From Proteobacteria bacterium UBA6920 (GTDB lineage Bacteria; Pseudomonadota; Gammaproteobacteria; SG8-11): a DNA stretch of 18,450 nucleotides. Position numbers and translations under genes: made by a program. This document shows, piece after piece, positions 14,033 to 18,450 of the stretch. Within the stretch, counting starts at the first letter, position 1; each line of letters begins with the position of its first letter. The DNA lies in assembly GCA_002448875.1 (NCBI GenBank), contig DKAS01000067.1, positions 9,100 through 27,549 on the forward strand. Reading direction: 5' to 3'. The notes beneath the pieces were generated by a model. It saw nothing but the letters and a program-made list of their open reading frames with translations. It searched no databases and was not told the origin of the DNA.

Positions 14033-16759
14033 GTGACCAAAGCAAATGTTTTTATTGCCGTAGTGATCGCGGCAGTGACGTTCAGTCTTTGGGCCCTGGT
14101 AAATCAACCCTATCAGGAGCCCGCCTGGCCAGATCATATACAGGGCTTAACTTTCTCCCCGTTGCATGCCGACCAGAGTCCCATGGCCGGCAGCTATCCA
14201 AGCGAGGAGCAGATTGCCGCCGACCTCGCGTTGTTGGCCGGCAAAGTCCGTGCTGTGCGCACGTATACCGTGGAAAAAACCATGGCCCAGGTGCCGGTGC
14301 TGGCCGCCAGGTACGATATCAATGTCGCCCTCGGCGCCTGGATAGACAATCGTCTGGAAAAGAATGAAACCGAACTGACGCAGCTGATCACTCTTGCCCG
14401 CGCCAACCGCAACGTGATCCGCGCGGTGGTGGGCAACGAAGTCATTCTGCGCAACGATATTCCGCTGGAACAGCTGCTCGACTATCTGGACCGGGCTCGC
14501 GATCAGCTGCAAGTCCCGGTCAGCGCCGCCGAACCCTGGCACATCTGGCTGAAATATCCGGAACTGGCGCAACATGTGGATTATCTCGCCGTCCACCTGC
14601 TGCCCTACTGGGAAGGCATCAGCGTCGACAATGCCGTCGATTTCGCGGTCGACAAGGTCGAGCGGCTGCGGGCGGCGTTTCCCGACAAGCCCATCGTCAT
14701 CGCCGAAGTCGGCTGGCCCAGCAACGGCCGCACACGCCAGGATGCGGTCGCCAGCGACGCCAATGAAGCGAAGTTTCTCCGCCGTTTCCTGGTGCGCGCC
14801 ACCCAGGAAAAATACACCTACTACGTGATGGAAGCGTTCGACCAGCCGTGGAAACAGGAAAATGAAGGCACCGTCGGCGCCTACTGGGGCGTCTATGACG
14901 TGGAGCGGCGGGCGAAATTCCCGTTCAGCGAGCCCATCGTCCCGGTGCCGAACTGGCAGATCCTGGCCGGACTATCGGTGCTGATCGCGGCGATCAAATT
15001 CGCCCTGCTGCTGCTGGACGGCACTGCCCTGCGCAACAGCGGTCGCAGCTTTCTCGCGGTGGTGGCTTTCACCGCCGCCACCGCCGCCGTCTGGATTATT
15101 TACGATTATCTCAACCGCTACATGACACTGGGCAGCATCATCGTCGGCATCCTGCTGGCCTTCGGCATGGTGGGCATCATCATGGTGCTGCTGGCCGAAG
15201 CCCACGAGTGGGCGGAAGCGCGCTGGATCAAGGAACGTCGCCGCGCGTTCAAGCCCATACCGCTGGCTGAACAGAAGCTACCCATGGTCTCTATTCATGT
15301 ACCGGCCTACAACGAACCGCCGGCGATGCTGATCGCCACCCTCAACGCCCTGCAGCGGCTCGACTATCCCAATTATGAAGTCCTGGTCATCGACAACAAC
15401 ACCCGGGACCCGGAAGTGTGGCAGCCGGTGGAAGCCCATTGCGCCCAGCTAGGCCCGCGCTTCCGCTTCTTTCACGTCGACCCGCTGGCGGGATTCAAGG
15501 CCGGCGCGCTGAATTTCGCCCTGCAGCAGACGGCAGCGGCGGCGCAGATCATCGCCGTCATCGATAGCGATTACATCGTCGACCGCACCTGGTTGCGTGA
15601 CCTGGTACCGCAGTTTTCCAACCCAAAAACCGGTATCGTGCAGGCACCGCAGGATTACCGCGACCACGATGACAACGCCTTCAAGGCGATGTGCCACGCC
15701 GAATACCGCGGTTTTTTCTTCATTGGCATGGTGACGCGCAACGATCGCAACGCCATCATCCAGCACGGCACCATGACCATGATCCGCAAATCGGTGCTGC
15801 AGGAAGTGGGTGGCTGGAGCGAATGGTGCATCACCGAGGACGCCGAACTGGGCCTGCGGGTGTTCGAACACGGTTATGAAGCGGTCTACGACTCGCGCAG
15901 CTACGGCAAAGGCCTGATGCCCGATACCTTCCTGGACTTCAAGAAGCAGCGCTATCGCTGGGCCTACGGCGCGGTGCAGATCCTGCGCCGCCACCTGGGA
16001 ATACTCCTGGATTTCAAATCCAACAAACTGACCACCGGCCAGCGCTATCATTTTCTCGCCGGCTGGCTGCCCTGGATCGCCGACGGCTTCAATCTGCTGT
16101 TCACCCTGGCCGCCCTGTGCTGGTCGGCTGCCATGATCCTCTGGCCGAAATCGTTTGATCCACCCCTGGTGCTGTTTTCCATCCTGCCGCTGATGCTGTT
16201 CGGCTTCAAGATGGGCAAACTGATCTACCTCTATCGCACCAGCGTCGTCTCCAGCCATCGCCAGACCATCGCCGCCGCCCTCGCCGGACTGGCCCTGTCG
16301 CACACTATCGCGCAGGCCATCCTCCTGGGGTTTATCACCAGTAACAAGCCGTTTTTCCGCACCCCCAAGCTGGCCTATGCGGATCCGCTGCGCAAAGCCC
16401 TGCTGTCGGCGCGCCAGGAAGCTCTGCTGATGCTGGCCTTGTGGGGCGCCGTTTACGGCGTGACCAGTCAACCGGGCGCGGGCGGCGCGGACCTCATGTT
16501 CTGGGTCACAGTGCTGCTGACCCAGTCCATACCCTATTTCGCCGCCGTGGTCGTTGCCCTGCTCAGCGGTTTTTCCTCCCTGCCGGCGACGCTCATCAGC
16601 GAGCGCGTGGTCAGCCCGGTGTCCGGCACCGCGCCCATCATCCTTGCGCCGATCGCGCCCATCATTCCGCCGGCGCTGCCCGCGGCGCAGGATTTCCCGC
16701 CCGAGGAAGCCAAACGCGTGGCCGGCAGCGACATCCAGCATCCGACTGACGCACCCTAG
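14033..16759 (+). CDS. NdvB-like membrane protein: GH17 domain fused to processive GT2 beta-glucan synthase
   Basis: A 908-residue inner-membrane protein. After one N-terminal helix comes a periplasmic GH17 domain (about 35-300) with acid/base E136 (VGNEV) and nucleophile E225 (IAEVGWPS). Three helices (about 305-390) lead to a cytoplasmic family 2 transferase with VPAYNEP, D511-x-D513 (IDSDY), TED at 601-603 and QRYRW at 639-643. About five further helices follow, then a proline-rich tail. The cellulose-synthase-like motif set means UDP-sugar polymerisation, most likely of beta-glucan, with GH17 trimming, branching or cyclising the chain, as known for NdvB-type proteins of pseudomonads and rhizobia. 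The start is uncertain: GTG 14033 has GAGAG nearby, and GTG 14012 is also in frame. Confidence 0.93.
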   Translation: MTKANVFIAVVIAAVTFSLWALVNQPYQEPAWPDHIQGLTFSPLHADQSPMAGSYPSEEQIAADLALLAGKVRAVRTYTVEKTMAQVPVLAARYDINVALGAWIDNRLEKNETELTQLITLARANRNVIRAVVGNEVILRNDIPLEQLLDYLDRARDQLQVPVSAAEPWHIWLKYPELAQHVDYLAVHLLPYWEGISVDNAVDFAVDKVERLRAAFPDKPIVIAEVGWPSNGRTRQDAVASDANEAKFLRRFLVRATQEKYTYYVMEAFDQPWKQENEGTVGAYWGVYDVERRAKFPFSEPIVPVPNWQILAGLSVLIAAIKFALLLLDGTALRNSGRSFLAVVAFTAATAAVWIIYDYLNRYMTLGSIIVGILLAFGMVGIIMVLLAEAHEWAEARWIKERRRAFKPIPLAEQKLPMVSIHVPAYNEPPAMLIATLNALQRLDYPNYEVLVIDNNTRDPEVWQPVEAHCAQLGPRFRFFHVDPLAGFKAGALNFALQQTAAAAQIIAVIDSDYIVDRTWLRDLVPQFSNPKTGIVQAPQDYRDHDDNAFKAMCHAEYRGFFFIGMVTRNDRNAIIQHGTMTMIRKSVLQEVGGWSEWCITEDAELGLRVFEHGYEAVYDSRSYGKGLMPDTFLDFKKQRYRWAYGAVQILRRHLGILLDFKSNKLTTGQRYHFLAGWLPWIADGFNLLFTLAALCWSAAMILWPKSFDPPLVLFSILPLMLFGFKMGKLIYLYRTSVVSSHRQTIAAALAGLALSHTIAQAILLGFITSNKPFFRTPKLAYADPLRKALLSARQEALLMLALWGAVYGVTSQPGAGGADLMFWVTVLLTQSIPYFAAVVVALLSGFSSLPATLISERVVSPVSGTAPIILAPIAPIIPPALPAAQDFPPEEAKRVAGSDIQHPTDAP

Positions 16760-16770
16760 GCGCGTCAGTC
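16744..16770. terminator. Inverted repeat spanning both convergent stop codons
   Basis: GACTGACGC (16744-16752) and GCGTCAGTC (16762-16770) form a perfect 9-bp stem with a 9-base loop. The loop contains the glycosyltransferase stop, and the right arm contains the stop of the opposing anti-sigma gene. No T-run follows on either side, so it may be a weak bidirectional terminator or an mRNA 3'-end stabiliser. Confidence 0.45.
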
Positions 16771-17469
16771 ATCCAGACGCACGCAGGGCCCCTTGAGGAC
16801 GTAGTCGCCGTGGGGCAGCGACGTTGCCGCGGCATAGGTTGGTTCAGCGGATACCGCCAGCATGCTTACGCCATCCAGCACCGTCTCCACCGGCTGTTCG
16901 GAATTAACTTCACCGTCCTGCGCCGCGTCGATGACGGCGATGCGCCGCGGCGGTCCGCTGTCCGGCAAGGCCCACAGAATCAGCACCCGGTTTTCCACCA
17001 GCGCCGGCGCCTGCAGCACCCGCACCCTGAGCTTGTGACCACGGCGCGGTGCGCTGGCCTGCAACGCCGGCCTGGCGTCTTTGGCGGCGGCCAGGATGCC
17101 CACATAGCCCTGCGGCGCACCACCGCCGACAAACGGCAGCAGCGCACTCAGCGCCAGCAGCAGGCCACCGGCGGCCAGTACCACGGTACGCCGGCAATCA
17201 CCGGCAAACCAGCGGCCAGGAACCGCGCCTGCCGGACGGGCGGGCGCAATGCGTTGCTCTATGGCCTGCCACACGTGCGGCGGCGGCGTGACCGGCGGCA
17301 ATACCAGCGCCAGGGGGTTGAGGCGGTTTTCCCAGGCGCGCACCCGTTGCTGCATCTCCACGTTGGCACGCAGGAGCTTGTTGACGTAGGCCCGCTCGTC
17401 GGCGCCGAGACTGCCCAGCACGTAGTCACCGGCCAGCTGATCGAGCACCAGGGGATCCAGCTGACTCAT
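16765..17469 (-). CDS. RskA-type transmembrane anti-sigma factor
   Basis: A 234-residue membrane protein. The N-terminal anti-sigma domain (LDQLAGDYVLGSLGADERA) is the form without zinc ligands. One membrane helix lies at about 94-115 (VVLAAGGLLLALSALLPFV). The periplasmic RskA domain (GYVGILAAAKDARPALQAS ... VENRVLILWALPD) extends to the C-terminus. It holds the following-listed sigma factor inactive at the membrane until a signal releases it, typically by proteolysis. Its ATG overlaps the sigma stop by 4 bases. It is of a different class from the zinc-finger anti-sigma factor at 11229, so the two systems are unlikely to be recent duplicates. Confidence 0.9.
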   Translation of the reverse strand: MSQLDPLVLDQLAGDYVLGSLGADERAYVNKLLRANVEMQQRVRAWENRLNPLALVLPPVTPPPHVWQAIEQRIAPARPAGAVPGRWFAGDCRRTVVLAAGGLLLALSALLPFVGGGAPQGYVGILAAAKDARPALQASAPRRGHKLRVRVLQAPALVENRVLILWALPDSGPPRRIAVIDAAQDGEVNSEQPVETVLDGVSMLAVSAEPTYAAATSLPHGDYVLKGPCVRLDD

Positions 17470-18023
17470 GGCCGGGGCGTCCGGGTCTCGGCCGCGCCAT
17501 CGACGGCCTGGCGCAGCTGTTGCAGGCCGCGCCGCAGCCAGCCGGTGACCGTGGCCGACGGCAAGGTCCGCTGCGCCGCCAGCTGCTGGGCCGTGGCGCC
17601 GGTAAAATAAGCCGCCACCAGACTGGCGCGGACATTGGCATCCATGGCGGCCAGACCGGTGCGCAGCGCCGGTGGCTGCACCTGTTCCAGACGCGCCGGC
17701 AGACCGGCCAGGCCAGCTTCCGCCGGTGCCGGCGCCGGCGGAGCGACGGCGGAGCGCAGATAATCAAATGCACGATGGCGCGCGATGCTGAGCAGCCAGG
17801 TGGCGGGACGACTGATGGCCGGCACGTACGAACCGGCATGCAGCCAGACGGCGATATAACATTCCTGCAGAATCGCTTCCGCCACCGCCGAGCCCCGCAC
17901 CAGCGGCAGCAAAACCGCGTACAGAGCGGGCGCGGTCAACTCATAGAGCCGGTGAAAAGCCTGGGTATCCCGCAGGGCCGTGCGCGCCAGCAGATCGGCC
18001 AGCAGGCCGTTGCTGTCGCTCAT
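17466..18023 (-). CDS. ECF sigma factor paired with RskA-type anti-sigma
   Basis: A 185-residue group IV sigma factor of the SigK/RskA-linked kind. Region 2 is at about 15-80 (DTQAFHRLYELTAPALYAVLL; SRPATWLLSIARHRAFDYLR). A Pro/Ala-rich linker and region 4 (DANVRASLVAAYFTGATAQQLA ... TVTGWLRRGLQQLRQ) follow. In the recognition helix the usual lysine of the TVKSW-type motif is threonine, which may shift its promoter preference. The ATG at 18023 has AGGA at a good distance. The in-frame ATG at 18044 is possible but leaves a non-typical N-terminal extension. No copy of the GAACC/CGTAC promoter was found upstream, so it is probably a separate regulon from the sigma factor at 10642. Confidence 0.88.
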   Translation of the reverse strand: MSDSNGLLADLLARTALRDTQAFHRLYELTAPALYAVLLPLVRGSAVAEAILQECYIAVWLHAGSYVPAISRPATWLLSIARHRAFDYLRSAVAPPAPAPAEAGLAGLPARLEQVQPPALRTGLAAMDANVRASLVAAYFTGATAQQLAAQRTLPSATVTGWLRRGLQQLRQAVDGAAETRTPRP

Positions 18024-18075
18024 CGCATTGTCCTGGCTGATCATACCCAGTCGCCCCCGGCCTGGCCTGGCGGAT

Positions 18076-18450
18076 TCATTCGAAGGTGTAGCCGAAGGTG
18101 GCGATATCGTCGCGAAAATAGTCCGCTACCCGCTCGCGGGTGACGTCATCGTAGTAGCGGCGATAGTCGCTGCGTCCTTCGGCTTTGCGGCGATGCGGCA
18201 AAGCGCGCTGCCGGATACCGATGCGCCGGCATACTTCAGCGAAATCCTCCTGCAGATTCTCGTAGTGGCCGATGAAGTCCACCAGCACCTTGCCGTGCAG
18301 ATCCTTGACGAAATCCGCCTGCAGCTGAATCGAGGTATCGAAGATGTAGTTGTAAGGGCGCTGCGGATCGAGCTTGACGCGGATGAAATCGGCGAAATTG
18401 CTGATATCGCTCAGCAGGTGCCCGTGCTCCTTCTGCACATGGTGCCAGGA
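18076..18450 (-). CDS. Sulfotransferase-family protein (C-terminal part, runs off window end)
   Basis: The last 124 residues of a protein resembling the carbohydrate sulfotransferase (Sulfotransfer_2) family, which moves sulfate from PAPS to sugars. The typical end is visible: DFIGHYENLQEDFAEVCRRIGI, then LPHRRKAEGRSDYRRYYDD, then VADYFRDDIATFGYTF. The PAPS-binding N-terminal half is outside the window, so catalytic residues cannot be checked. It ends about 50 bases upstream of the sigma gene on the same strand and might be cotranscribed with it. It may modify a surface glycan, but a link to the nearby glucan synthase is speculative. Confidence 0.85.
   Translation of the reverse strand, partial: SWHHVQKEHGHLLSDISNFADFIRVKLDPQRPYNYIFDTSIQLQADFVKDLHGKVLVDFIGHYENLQEDFAEVCRRIGIRQRALPHRRKAEGRSDYRRYYDDVTRERVADYFRDDIATFGYTFE

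Overview
The window reads as chromosomal DNA of a GC-rich, Gram-negative gammaproteobacterium. GlnE, a type IV pilus PilU, a GmhA heptose isomerase (LPS core), several lipoproteins, an outer-membrane barrel and a run of c-type multihaem proteins all point that way. The genus cannot be named from the sequence alone. I see no transposase, integrase, tRNA, rRNA or CRISPR array.

Layout. Positions 1-699 (-) hold the 5' part of pilU. It diverges from a housekeeping run on +: glnE (980-3886), ilvE (3922-4866), a small CHCC zinc-ribbon gene (4941-5141) and gmhA (5186-5740). A lipoprotein of unknown function (5743-6408, -) converges on gmhA with only 2 bases between the stop codons.

The core of interest is 6708-13722. 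Two paralogous lipoprotein cytochromes lie in tandem on the minus strand. One has an N-terminal PKD domain and 16 CXXCH motifs (6708-8300); the other has 20 CXXCH motifs (8516-10216). In both, every haem motif is preceded by a histidine at an almost fixed distance. Divergent from them, on +, is an operon of an ECF sigma factor (10642-11232), its zinc-finger anti-sigma factor (11229-11867), a small exported proline-rich protein (11854-12357) and a TPR plus outer-membrane beta-barrel protein (12412-13722). Upstream of the sigma gene and of each cytochrome gene I find the same two-part element, G(G/C)AACC, 16 bases, then CGTAC. I read it as the promoter recognised by this sigma factor. If so, the sigma/anti-sigma pair autoregulates and drives both cytochromes, and the barrel protein belongs to the same regulon. 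Together they would form a switchable envelope electron-transfer or surface-display system.

Downstream, 14033-16759 (+) encodes a membrane protein fusing a GH17 glucan-active domain to a processive GT2 glycosyltransferase (NdvB-like, beta-glucan synthesis). Facing it on the minus strand is a second, unrelated ECF sigma/RskA-type anti-sigma pair (18023-16765), followed by the C-terminal part of a sulfotransferase-family protein that runs off the window end.

Functions of conserved housekeeping genes rest on recognised motifs. The regulon, the role of the cytochromes and the role of the barrel are inference from sequence patterns and context.
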